A stretch of 64,000 bases of DNA, from contig QHBT01000065.1 in assembly GCA_003244185.1 (NCBI GenBank), forward strand, positions 1 through 64,000, given 5' to 3'. Below are positions 23,805 to 32,204 of this stretch, one piece after another. The notes under the pieces were generated by a model. That model had not been told where the DNA came from and made no database searches. It saw only the letters and a program-made list of their open reading frames with translations. Both the position numbers and the translations under genes were made by a program. The first letter of the stretch is position 1. The number at the start of each line of letters is the position of its first letter. The stretch comes from Candidatus Dormiibacter spiritus. Lineage in GTDB: Bacteria; Chloroflexota; Dormibacteria; Dormibacterales; Dormibacteraceae.

Positions 23805-25253
23805 GTGGTAGCCGAAAATCAGACGCACCGCAAGCGACGAAGGCAGCTTTCGATGGCTGAATCCACCGGCGCCCGGCCGGAGGTGCTGGTGTTGGAGGAC
23901 GATCCCGAGCAGCTCCAGCAGCTGGCGCAGGCGATCCGGGAGGCGGGCCTGCTCCCACTCGTCGCCGAGCACCCCCGCAAAGCGCTGGCCCTACTTCACA
24001 CGGGCCGGCCCATCCTGGCAGTGATCGACCTCGACATGTCACTGGCAGAGAAGACCGGCTATACGGTCGAGCAGGTCCTGGAGCGGCTGCTGGAGGACTT
24101 CGGCGCCTGCACCCCGATCATCTACTCGGCCCACGTGGACCGCATCGAGCAGCGAGAGCGGGTGGCGCGAATTCATCCCTACGCCCAGATCCAGGACAAG
24201 AAAGAGGGGCTGGCCGCGCTGATCGAGAGGCTGGGCAAGATGCTTCAGGCGAGCTTGGGCGATCTCGTGGTCAATTCCGGCCGCGTGCACCATCAGCCCA
24301 GCGGAAAGCGCTTCAAGCACCGTGTGGCAGTGGCCCTCGTGGTGGCCACCAAGCTCCACCGTGACGTCCGCCTGGACGAGACCGAGGCGCGGGCGGTGCG
24401 CCGGTTCAGCCGCTGGTTGGACGAGGAGGTGGGTTCGGAGATTCAGGTACGCCCGTTCCGGAACCGGCACTACGACCTCGCGCCGCGAGCCGAGCCAGCC
24501 GGGACCGACCAGGACAGCTCTCCCGCGCTGCCGCGGCAGGGAGCCGACAACCAGGTCCTCATAGTCGACGGCGACGCCGATCAGCGGGCGGTGCTGGAGG
24601 GTATGGTCCGCCTGCTTCACCTGATGCCGCTGGTAGCCGCGACCGCGGCTGAGGCCGAGCGCATTCTGCTCGTCCACCGGCCAGTGCTGACCCTTGTCAA
24701 CGTCGAGGCGAAGGGCAGAGCGGCTGCCGCCCTGGATGACCTGATCACGTATCTCTACGAGTCCTTCGGTGACTGCCTGGTCCTGGCCTACTCGAAGGAC
24801 CTGAACTCGGTCAGGCAGCGGAGCCGGCTGGAGGAGCTGGACGCCAGCGTCCTGGTCCAGGACACCAGCAGTGGTTTGGAGGGCTTGCGCGAGCGGCTGG
24901 GCAAACTGGTCAGGGCCCGTTTCGGCGACATCTACAGCGAAGGCGGCCGGGTGTGGCATGAGAAGACGGGTAAGACCTATGCCCACCGCATCGCCCTGAC
25001 GCTGCTGATGGCCGCCCGCGAGCAAGAGGTCGAGGTGGTGTTGGATCAGGCGGAGGGCCGTGCTGCACGACGGCTGCACAAGTGGCTGGAAGCAGTCGGT
25101 TCAGACGTGCGAGTCCGCCACAAGTACAACACCTACTACCTTGTGCTTGAGCCGGCTCAAGCCAGGCGCCGCGCGGGAACGAAGGCGGCTCAGGCGGCGC
25201 AGCCGAAGAAGCGCGGGCGCCCGCGGAAGGTGCCTGCCGTGGCCGGCGCCTGA
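23805..25253 (+). CDS. Tandem receiver protein with duplicated unknown domain and C-terminal AT-hook
   Basis: Protein of 482 residues built from a duplicated unit. Unit 1 has a receiver-like domain at about 26-150 (VLVLEDDPEQ, AVIDLDMS, IIYSAHVD), then a roughly 90-residue domain (LGDLVVNSGRVHHQPSGKRF, HRVAVALVVATKL). Unit 2 repeats this from about 250: VLIVDGDADQ with the phosphoacceptor position changed to Asn (TLVNVEAK), then FGDIYSEGGRVWHEKTGKTY and HRIALTLLMAARE. The tail KKRGRPRKV (about 467-475) is an AT-hook DNA-binding motif. Start GTG 23805 with GAGGAGG upstream. I know no characterised family with this layout; a DNA-binding, signal-receiving role is inferred. Confidence 0.75.
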   Translation: MVAENQTHRKRRRQLSMAESTGARPEVLVLEDDPEQLQQLAQAIREAGLLPLVAEHPRKALALLHTGRPILAVIDLDMSLAEKTGYTVEQVLERLLEDFGACTPIIYSAHVDRIEQRERVARIHPYAQIQDKKEGLAALIERLGKMLQASLGDLVVNSGRVHHQPSGKRFKHRVAVALVVATKLHRDVRLDETEARAVRRFSRWLDEEVGSEIQVRPFRNRHYDLAPRAEPAGTDQDSSPALPRQGADNQVLIVDGDADQRAVLEGMVRLLHLMPLVAATAAEAERILLVHRPVLTLVNVEAKGRAAAALDDLITYLYESFGDCLVLAYSKDLNSVRQRSRLEELDASVLVQDTSSGLEGLRERLGKLVRARFGDIYSEGGRVWHEKTGKTYAHRIALTLLMAAREQEVEVVLDQAEGRAARRLHKWLEAVGSDVRVRHKYNTYYLVLEPAQARRRAGTKAAQAAQPKKRGRPRKVPAVAGA

Positions 25254-25262
25254 GGCCTAACT

Positions 25263-26630
25263 TTGCGACTGGACAGGACCGACGTCGGCCAGCTGCCGCT
25301 AGCGACAGCTCTGCTGTCGGCCGACCGGACCGTCCTGGCCCGATCACCTGAGTGGTCAGGCGCGACGCCCGGCAGCGTGGTGTATCACGCTGGGCTGAGC
25401 AAGTTGATGGTGGCGCCGGCCACTCCCACTCCGCCGGGCCTGGACGCGCTGATGGGGCGATTGCTGGGCGCGCTCGAAGCTGCGCTGCCTGCGCTCGACG
25501 GTGAGTCAGCGCGGCGGGTCAGGGTGTTGCAGGCAGGCCTCGAACTCATCTCCGGCCGGCCACTCTCCGAGGCTGACATGGGGACGACGTCGGATGTCCT
25601 GGCGCTGGCTGAGTCTGCCATCCGAATGCGCGCGCCCGACTTGGACGTCGAGGTGCAACGGGAGCAGCGACCCCAGGCTGTGCCGGCGCCGGCCACCATC
25701 GCGCTCGCGCTCGTCCAGTTCGCCGTCAACGCGAAACAGCACGAGTTCATGGATGCTGCCCAACTGCGCCCCGTGCGCAGCGTGCGGCTGCGAGTGGGAT
25801 CAGGCCCTGCCTTCTACGTCGAGTGGCCATCAGAGGAGGTGGCCGGAGCTCAGGTGAGCACAGCTCGGCATCAGCGGGCTAGGCTGCGTTGGGGCTGGGG
25901 CTATGTCCGACTGGCGGCTGACGCTCTGGGCGGGGTGGCGCTCCCGCCGGGCCTGACGAATCCGGGCTGGGAGGGTGCCGGTTTTTCGATCGGCAGCCGA
26001 CTGCTGGCTCTGCCGGTGGCGTGCTTTGAAGGTGGCCGGAGGGTGCGCTGCACAGCGAGCTGGGAACAGGAGACTGGCTTTGCTCACACGGCGAGCCAGC
26101 GTCTCGTCGAGGAGAGCCTGGCCGGCGCAATTGAGGCAGCCGCCGCCGCGCCGGGCGCCATCGTGTACCGGGATCTCTTCTGCGCCCGGCGCAGCGGCGA
26201 GCGAACCTGGGTGGCGCTGCCGCCCGAGACGGGCACCAACCGCATCAAGGACGTGCTGCGCGGTCTAGATCACGAGCGAGTTCTCTGGGCGGCACCGGAA
26301 CCACATGCGACGCGCGTACAGGCGCTCAGCCTGATCCTCGCCCGGCGGGCAGGCCAGGAGTGGCCGCTCTTCGACGCCGCGAGCTTCGGTCAGGCATTCT
26401 CGGGAGCCTGCCAGGCGCTGGGGCTGGAGAAACCCGATCTGAGGGGAGCCACTCTCTATCCAGACGGCCGGGTGGCCGCCTTTCTGCTGGCCGAACTCGG
26501 AGGCCGGCTGCGCGTAAGCCAGGGCACGCTGGTCTTCGATGTGCCTCCGGGCGCGGTCGACGACCCTCTGCTTGGTGTGCTCGAACCGGGCGGCCGCCTT
26601 ACGCCAGAGCTTGATCAGCTCTTCAACTGA
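25263..26630 (+). CDS. Degenerate histidine-kinase-like protein, third gene of the cassette
   Basis: Protein of 455 residues starting at TTG 25263, 9 bases after the tandem-receiver gene. Around residue 146 the stretch ALALVQFAVNAKQHE resembles the N-box of GHKL ATPases. Around 207-224, RLRWGWGYVRLAADALGG resembles the G2 region (GLGLYIV..). A canonical G1 motif (DxGxG) and a phosphoacceptor HisKA motif are not apparent. The C-terminal half (230-455) is unfamiliar, with GAIVYRDLFCARRSGERTWVALPPE and other short conserved-looking blocks. It may be an inactive or divergent kinase partner of the receivers upstream; identification is tentative. Confidence 0.65.
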   Translation: MRLDRTDVGQLPLATALLSADRTVLARSPEWSGATPGSVVYHAGLSKLMVAPATPTPPGLDALMGRLLGALEAALPALDGESARRVRVLQAGLELISGRPLSEADMGTTSDVLALAESAIRMRAPDLDVEVQREQRPQAVPAPATIALALVQFAVNAKQHEFMDAAQLRPVRSVRLRVGSGPAFYVEWPSEEVAGAQVSTARHQRARLRWGWGYVRLAADALGGVALPPGLTNPGWEGAGFSIGSRLLALPVACFEGGRRVRCTASWEQETGFAHTASQRLVEESLAGAIEAAAAAPGAIVYRDLFCARRSGERTWVALPPETGTNRIKDVLRGLDHERVLWAAPEPHATRVQALSLILARRAGQEWPLFDAASFGQAFSGACQALGLEKPDLRGATLYPDGRVAAFLLAELGGRLRVSQGTLVFDVPPGAVDDPLLGVLEPGGRLTPELDQLFN

Positions 26631-26682
26631 CCGTCCTTAACAGGCTGACATCGGGTGGTTGCCTGGCTAGCATGAGCGGCGC

Positions 26683-27258
26683 ATGAAGTCCAGTCCTCCC
26701 GCCGCGGCGGCCCAGGTGGCTCGGGTGGCGAATGCTGCGGATATTCCCGTGCGGGTGGTTCCGTCCAGACGGAGGCGCCGGACAGTCTCGGCGCGCATGG
26801 TGGAGGGCGTGCTGGAGGTCCGGGTGCCGGCCTGGATGCCCTCAGCTGAGCGTCAGCGTTGGGCGGAGCGAATGCGCCTTCGGGTTGAGCGGCAGCGCCG
26901 CCGCGCCAAGCCTGGAGACAGGGAGCTGGAGGAGCGGGCTCGAGAGTTCAACCGACGCTATTTCGCCGCCCGGCTGAGCTGGACCTCGATCGCCTTTGCC
27001 GAGCAGAATCGGCGCTGGGGCTCGTGCAGCCCCGATTCGGGTCTGATCCGTCTCTCGAGCCGGTTGGCCGAGGCGCCGGGTTGGGTGCGTGATTACGTGC
27101 TCGTGCACGAACTGGCGCACCTGCTGGAGGCCAATCACGGCCCCCGTTTCTGGGAGATGGTGAGCGCCTATCCGCTCTATGAGCGAGCCCGCGGCTACCT
27201 GATAGCCCTCGATCACGCCGCCGGCGGGAGCGACGAGCCGGCCTCGGAGATCGACTGA
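26683..27258 (+). CDS. YgjP-like (DUF45/WLM) zinc metallopeptidase-domain protein
   Basis: Protein of 191 residues with the DUF45 metallopeptidase pattern. It contains the family motif AEQNRRWGSCSPDSGLIRLSS and the zinc-binding helix VLVHELAHLLEANHGPRFWEMV, which supplies HExxH and the downstream His of HGxxF. The N-terminus is Arg-rich (PSRRRRRTVSARMVEG). Members are often found as single cytoplasmic proteins of uncertain substrate, sometimes next to restriction systems. Here no such system is present. ATG start at 26683. Confidence 0.87.
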   Translation: MKSSPPAAAAQVARVANAADIPVRVVPSRRRRRTVSARMVEGVLEVRVPAWMPSAERQRWAERMRLRVERQRRRAKPGDRELEERAREFNRRYFAARLSWTSIAFAEQNRRWGSCSPDSGLIRLSSRLAEAPGWVRDYVLVHELAHLLEANHGPRFWEMVSAYPLYERARGYLIALDHAAGGSDEPASEID

Positions 27259-27314
27259 TCGCCGTTTTGGGCCCTGGAGGTTCCGATCACCTGACCGGTC
27301 GGTGGGGTGGCGAT

Positions 27315-28368
27315 TTAGCGGGTTGGGGTGATCGGGATGGCTTCGATCTGGCCCACGTATACCGGGCGCGGCTCGGTGGAGACGACTACGTCGTCCAGGC
27401 TGGTGGGGACCGCGTCGTGATGCAGACCGTAGGAGTCCAGGTAGAAGACCTCGGCTGAGATCGCGTAGTGCTCGTGAGCGACCACGTGGTACCTCTGGTC
27501 GGGGTGGCGGCTCTCGCTGATCTCGCGGTACTTGTGGGCGGTGAGGGAGTCGTGGACGCCACACTGCGGCGCGGGAGCGGTCTCGCTGTCGTCCCAAGGG
27601 TCGTCGAAGTCCCACTGGGTCTTGACGAACTGGATGGTAACGACGAGGGTATAGAAGACGGCTCGCCCGCCGGGGCCGCTGGGCGGACCGCCGTAGGATC
27701 CTGACGACAGCGCTGCTTGGCATGTCGAAAAGCACCTCGTCTGACTTGCCCGGCGTCTGAAGGACGATATGAGCCGGTCCATTAGCGCTGTAAACCCAGC
27801 CGTGATCGCCAGCAACCAGACCATCGTGTACGGCAATCTGCCGAACAGGGTCAGGAATCGGCACGGCAACAAGACTCGTCAGCCGAAGGTTCATTATCAC
27901 TTTGACCGTTCCGCCTTCCCGATCCGCGCGATCGAGAAATTGCAGACTGGTTCCAAACTCCTGGTTTTCAAGTCCTGGAGATACCATTACAGGGCTGCGC
28001 AGCAGGCTTGCTCCGCGATTGGCAAGAGCCCAGTCATCGAGCGCATCCCAGCGTTCTACTGCCTCCGCTTCGTTTCGCAGCTGCTGCGGCGTCAAGAGGC
28101 CGTTCGTCTTGTCTGTAACTTGTACCGTCGGTATGGCCAGATCGGCGGGAGGACAGACGGTGATCTGGCGCTTGGCTAGTTCGGCGCAGCGGTCGATCGC
28201 CGGAGTCGGTCTGGGCGTTCGGGAGGGGGTCGGGCTCGGAGCGTTGGCGCTACCCCCGCCGCACGCCACCGCCACACCCACGAGCAGCAACGCCAGGCCC
28301 AAACTGGCCCGACGAAGCTGGTTCTGCACCCACCGCTGACCACCCTGACCCGAACCCATAGCCCCCAC
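27315..28368 (-). pseudogene. Putative lipoprotein gene interrupted by a single frameshift
   Basis: The gene starts at ATG 28368 (or 28359) with a lipoprotein signal peptide (LGLALLLVGVAVACGG, lipobox VAVAC) and a Ser/Pro/Thr-rich linker (SPTPSRTPRPTPA). It is coherent as far as HIVLQTPGKSDEVLFDMPSSA, around 27710. The frame then becomes Arg-rich nonsense, while another minus-strand frame continues sensibly (LSSGSYGGPPSGPGGRAVFY, WDFDDPWDDSE, EHYAISAEVFYLDSYG) to a stop at 27315. One base gain or two-base loss near 27700-27720 explains this. Whether this is a real mutation or a sequencing error cannot be decided here. Predicted surface lipoprotein of unknown function. Confidence 0.7.
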
Positions 28369-28434
28369 CGCCGAAGATCTTATCTCAAGCAGACGTACAA
28401 GACGCGGACAAATTCTGGGACCTCCGATCAGCCC

Positions 28435-29472
28435 TCAGGGCGTCAGAACGATCTTGGTAGCCTCCCGCTTGTCGAACAGCCGGTAAGCCTCCGTCGCCTC
28501 GTCCAGCTTCATCCGATGGCTGATGATCCGCTCGGGCTGAAGGCGTCCCGCCGCGATCAGCTCCAGCAGTTGAGGCATATAGGCGTGAACATTGGCGCAG
28601 CCGGAGCGGAAGGTTAGATCCCGCGTCCAGGCCTCGAGGTAGGGAAAGTCGGCGGTCGTCTTGTTCGGCACGCCCACCGAGGAGACCGTACCGCCGCCGC
28701 GGCAGCAGTTGAACGCCGTCTCGATGGCCTGCATATGCCCTACGCACTCGAGGACAGCGTCGGCCCCCGCTCCCTCAGTGGCCGCCTGGATCACCGCCTG
28801 GGGGCTGGTCTCCCGGGAGTCGATAGGAGTTGCACCCAGCTCGCCGGCGAGCCGCAGGCGCGGCTCCACCATGTCGACGCAGTAGACGCGAGCCGGGCCG
28901 AACAGCTGGGCGCACATGACCGCCATCAGACCAACCGGACCAGCGCCGATAACCGCCACTGTGTCACCTGGAGTTATGAGCCCCCGCTCGGCCGCGAAGT
29001 AGCCCGTGCTCAGGATGTCGCCGACGAAGAAAGCCTGCTCGTCCGCCACCCCGGGTGGGATGAGCGCCAGGTTCAGATCGGCGTTGGGCACCACGCAGTA
29101 TTCAGCCTGTCCCCCGCCGAGATCACCGAACAGCTCGCCGTGACCGAAGATGGCCCGCTCCACGCACTGCGCCCACCAGCCCCGGCGGCACAGGCGGCAG
29201 CGACCGCAGGCGGCAAAGAAGGCAGCGACGACGCGGTCACCCGGAGCAATGCGGCCCACCTCAGCGCCCACGGCCTCCACCACCCCCACGAACTCGTGGC
29301 CCAAGACGGCCCCCTCATTCACCGGGCTGTGACCGTGGTAGATGTGCAGGTCTGAGCCGCAGATGGCGCTGAGAGTCACCCGCACGAACGCCTGATCGGG
29401 CCCGCTCAGCTTAGGCCGCTCGACTTCCCCGACTCGAAAATCGCCTCGTCCGTGCATGAGGACCGCGCGCAC
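28435..29472 (-). CDS. Zinc-dependent medium-chain alcohol dehydrogenase
   Basis: MDR-family dehydrogenase of about 345 residues. The catalytic-zinc Cys is in SAICGSDLHIYHG and the His-Glu in LGHEFVGVVE. The structural-zinc cysteines are CGRCRLCRRGWWAQC. The Rossmann motif is VAVIGAGPVGLMAV, with the dinucleotide-binding acidic residue in YCVDMVEPR suggesting NAD. Start chosen at GTG 29472 (MRAVLMHGRGDFRVGEVERP), matching the family's usual N-terminus; ATG 29457 would remove the first strand. Relatives act on threonine, sorbitol or formaldehyde adducts, so the substrate is open. A single gene, divergent from the membrane protein at 29570. Confidence 0.9.
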   Translation of the reverse strand: MRAVLMHGRGDFRVGEVERPKLSGPDQAFVRVTLSAICGSDLHIYHGHSPVNEGAVLGHEFVGVVEAVGAEVGRIAPGDRVVAAFFAACGRCRLCRRGWWAQCVERAIFGHGELFGDLGGGQAEYCVVPNADLNLALIPPGVADEQAFFVGDILSTGYFAAERGLITPGDTVAVIGAGPVGLMAVMCAQLFGPARVYCVDMVEPRLRLAGELGATPIDSRETSPQAVIQAATEGAGADAVLECVGHMQAIETAFNCCRGGGTVSSVGVPNKTTADFPYLEAWTRDLTFRSGCANVHAYMPQLLELIAAGRLQPERIISHRMKLDEATEAYRLFDKREATKIVLTP

Positions 29473-29537
29473 GGCAGCGATTGTAGGTGGCCAGGCAGCG
29501 GGGTCCACTGGATTTCGGCCCCCACCTGGAGTTATAG

Positions 29538-29554
29538 TGATAGCGTCCCTATCA
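29538..29554. promoter_or_regulatory. Putative operator palindrome upstream of the gene at 29570
   Basis: TGATAG (29538-29543) and CTATCA (29549-29554) form perfect 6-base arms with a 5-base spacer. A TATAGT hexamer at 29533-29538 immediately precedes it and could be a -10 box, though the -35 region is poor. The palindrome lies seven bases before the GGAGG ribosome-binding site. It may be a repressor site or form a short leader hairpin. Confidence 0.35.
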
Positions 29555-29569
29555 AAAAGAGGAGGACCC

Positions 29570-30334
29570 ATGGACAACAACGTATTGCTCGCTGTCATAG
29601 GCGCCGTCGTCATCTTGGCCCTCATCGCTGCGGCCATCTTTTTCTTCATCCGCCGTCGAGGCGGGGGCGCACCATTTGAGCGGCGGCAGCTCAGCGCTGA
29701 CCGCATAGACTCCGCGGAGCCGCGCCTGACCGATATAGAGCGTCAGTTCGTCGACGAGCCCCGCCAGGCCGTTGCGGAGGCGCGACGCCTTCTGGATGAC
29801 CTGCTCAACGAAATGGGCTACCCCGCCCGGAACAGCGCCGCCGAGCGCGCCAAGGATCTGCGTTACTTCAACCGCACCCACTCTGAGCGATACGGGCAGG
29901 GCGGGGCGCTCAAGGAGAACACCAGCACGGAGGAGCTGCGCCGCGTGCTGAAGGACGATCTCCTCACCATCCGAGAGCTGCTGGCGGAAGGTCGGGAACA
30001 CCTACCCGGCGATGAGCGGAGGCATCTGACCGACGAGCGGCCAGCGCCAGTCCCGCAGCCGACCGAGGGTCGCGAGGTAGTTCCCCAGGCGGAACGTGAG
30101 GTTGCGCCTCAGACGGAGCGCCAAGTGGAGACCGAGCGGCAAGTGGAGACCGAGCACCACGATGTCCGCCGGGAGCCCCTGCCGGCGGCGGAGCAGGGCG
30201 TCGCCGGGGAGCCGGGCACCCCCCGCGCCGGTGCCGAACGCGAGGTTCGGGACGTTCGCGACGTCCGTGACGTCCGCCAGGTGCCCGAGCCCCAGAGCGA
30301 GGAGGATCCCCCCCCGGCCCGACCGCCAGCCTGA
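29570..30334 (+). CDS. Membrane-anchored protein with charged, repetitive C-terminus
   Basis: Protein of 254 residues starting at ATG 29570 with GGAGG nine bases upstream. A single N-terminal helix (LLAVIGAVVILALIAAAIFFFI) followed by RRR indicates a membrane anchor with the bulk in the cytoplasm. Residues 40-140 form a helical domain (DIERQFVDEPRQAVAEARRLL; ELRRVLKDDLLTIRELLAEGR). The rest is low-complexity and charged, with short tandem repeats (RQVETE twice, then VRDVRDVRDVR). The helical part resembles small secreted/membrane proteins of Actinomycetota and Chloroflexota annotated only as hypothetical. Function unknown. Confidence 0.75.
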   Translation: MDNNVLLAVIGAVVILALIAAAIFFFIRRRGGGAPFERRQLSADRIDSAEPRLTDIERQFVDEPRQAVAEARRLLDDLLNEMGYPARNSAAERAKDLRYFNRTHSERYGQGGALKENTSTEELRRVLKDDLLTIRELLAEGREHLPGDERRHLTDERPAPVPQPTEGREVVPQAEREVAPQTERQVETERQVETEHHDVRREPLPAAEQGVAGEPGTPRAGAEREVRDVRDVRDVRQVPEPQSEEDPPPARPPA

Positions 30335-30368
30335 GCGCTGGCCGCCCTCGCGCCTACCCTGAGTTCTC

Positions 30369-31151
30369 ATGAAGCTCAGAGGGGCGGCGGTAATGATCAC
30401 TGGCGCCTCCAGCGGAATCGGCGCGGCCACTGCCCTTCGGTTTGCTGGAGAAGGCGCCCGCCTAGCCCTCTGCGCTCGGCGGTTCGATCGGCTCCAGCAG
30501 GTGGCAGAACGTTGCCGGGCAGTCGGTGCCACCGAGGTGGTGCTGCGGAAGGCCGATGTCGGAAGGCCCGGTGACGCCCGGGCCTTCGTCAACATGGCCC
30601 TGCAGCACTTCGAGCGCATCGATGTGCTCGTGAACAACGCCGGCCGGGGCTGGCGGGGGCCGCTGCAGCAGATGCCGCAGGAGGAGGTCACCGATCTCGT
30701 GAGCAGCAACCTGCTGGGCTGCATCTGGACGATCCAGGCGGCCCTGCCAACCATGCTCGAAACCCGCTCAGGCGTCATCATCAACGTGGCGTCGGTGGTC
30801 GGCTTTCGGGCCGCACCGTATTCGGCGGTGTATTCGGCCAGCAAGCACGCGCTGGCCGGTCTCGGTCACGCGCTGCGGGGAGAGCTGAGTGGCAGCGGGG
30901 TCAAGGTCTGCACGGTGTACCCAGGGACCACTGACACCGAGTTCTTCGGCGATCACAAACCGGACGGGCCCCTCGTGCAGTCGGCCGACTCGGTTGCCAA
31001 GTCGATAGTGCGCAACGCACGGCGTCCCCGGAGGGACGTCATCATGCTGCCCTATCGCGCCGGTCACCTCGCAGAACCGATTCTGGGCGGACTTCTCGAC
31101 CATGCGATGGGCGAGATGCGGCGCAACCATCACCCTGAGTACCGAGCCTAG
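30369..31151 (+). CDS. Short-chain dehydrogenase/reductase
   Basis: Classical SDR of 260 residues. Cofactor motif GASSGIGAATALRF (TGxxxGxG), the ADVGRPGDA and NNAGRGWRG strands, catalytic Ser in INVASVVG, and the catalytic YSASKHALAGL (YxxxK). An Arg-rich stretch after beta-2 (CARRFDRL) suggests NADP. Substrate not predictable. The stop overlaps the convergent DUF72 gene end by 4 bases. Confidence 0.9.
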   Translation: MKLRGAAVMITGASSGIGAATALRFAGEGARLALCARRFDRLQQVAERCRAVGATEVVLRKADVGRPGDARAFVNMALQHFERIDVLVNNAGRGWRGPLQQMPQEEVTDLVSSNLLGCIWTIQAALPTMLETRSGVIINVASVVGFRAAPYSAVYSASKHALAGLGHALRGELSGSGVKVCTVYPGTTDTEFFGDHKPDGPLVQSADSVAKSIVRNARRPRRDVIMLPYRAGHLAEPILGGLLDHAMGEMRRNHHPEYRA

Positions 31152-32074
31152 AAGTCTTGAGGCGCCTCGCCTCGCGCGTGAGCCTCGGCTATCAGCTCCT
31201 CCAGCCGCCTGGCGTTGGCGACTGACCAGTTCGAGTAATTGTTGTTCATGATGGCGTGCACCTCGGCGGCCTGCTCCTCCATCGCCTGCAACTTCGGCAC
31301 CCACTCGCTGAGCTCGCTGTCCTGGTAGTTGTGCTGAAAGCGCACGCTCGGCGGCGCTCCCTTCAAGTTCCAGTTGCGGTGATTGCGGCCGTGAAAGCGG
31401 ACGACCGCCAGCTTGTTTGAGGTGCACTCGCTGACAGGCGGCATGCTCGTCTCCAATCCCTGCGGCGTGTCCACGGCGACGTAGGGAATGTCGCGGGCGC
31501 GGAGGAAGGAGAGCGTTCCGGCCGCATGCCGATCGTCGAGCCAGGTTCGGTGGCGGAACTCCACGGCGATCTGAAAGCCGTACATCCGCTCGTGGCACTG
31601 CTCCAGGTACGCCAGAGACTTGGTGGAGGGGAAGAACCAGGGCGGGAACTGGAAGAAGACTGCGCCCAGCCGGCCTGCCTCGCGCAGTGGCTCCAGGGCA
31701 TCGCGAAACGAGTCCCACGCCGCGTCCACGACCTCGGCCGGCAGCTGCTCCGCATAGACGCTCCGCCTGGCCGCCAAATCCGCCGGAATGCCCGCTCGGA
31801 TTTCCGGCGGCATCGCCTTCGGGTTGGTGGGGTGCTGGGTGAAGAGCGAGAAGGACTTGACGTCGATGCGGAAGCTCTGGGGGGTGCGCTCGACCCACAG
31901 CTCAGAGTTGCGCTTCGGCAGCATTCCGTAATAGGTGCTGTCCGCCTCCACCAGGGAGAACTGAGAGGCGTAGTACTGCAGCCGCTCCTCACCACTGCTC
32001 ACTCCGGGCGGATAGAACTTCTTGGAGCCGATCAGCTCCTTGTCGATCCAACCGGCGATTCCGCACCTGATCAC
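31148..32074 (-). CDS. DUF72 (YecE-like) family protein
   Basis: TIM-barrel-like protein of 308 residues. Family hallmarks are visible: RCGIAGWIDKELIGSKKFYPPG at the start, the FSLVEADSTYYGMLPKRNSELWVERTP block, FSLFTQHPTNP, and VRFHGRNHRNWNLKG near the C-terminus. The family is widespread, its biochemical role is not established, and some members are linked to DNA or RNA metabolism by context only. Start at ATG 32074. Confidence 0.9.
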   Translation of the reverse strand: MIRCGIAGWIDKELIGSKKFYPPGVSSGEERLQYYASQFSLVEADSTYYGMLPKRNSELWVERTPQSFRIDVKSFSLFTQHPTNPKAMPPEIRAGIPADLAARRSVYAEQLPAEVVDAAWDSFRDALEPLREAGRLGAVFFQFPPWFFPSTKSLAYLEQCHERMYGFQIAVEFRHRTWLDDRHAAGTLSFLRARDIPYVAVDTPQGLETSMPPVSECTSNKLAVVRFHGRNHRNWNLKGAPPSVRFQHNYQDSELSEWVPKLQAMEEQAAEVHAIMNNNYSNWSVANARRLEELIAEAHARGEAPQDF

Positions 32075-32204
32075 AAGCGCCTCAGTGTGTTAGGTTGGGC
32101 GTGACGATGGTTCTTGGGCGAATTTGTGTCCCCAGCGGGCACTGGCGCCGGATAATCGAGCCGTCACGTCTGTCGCTGTAAATCTAATTCCCGGAGGTCC
32201 TTGA

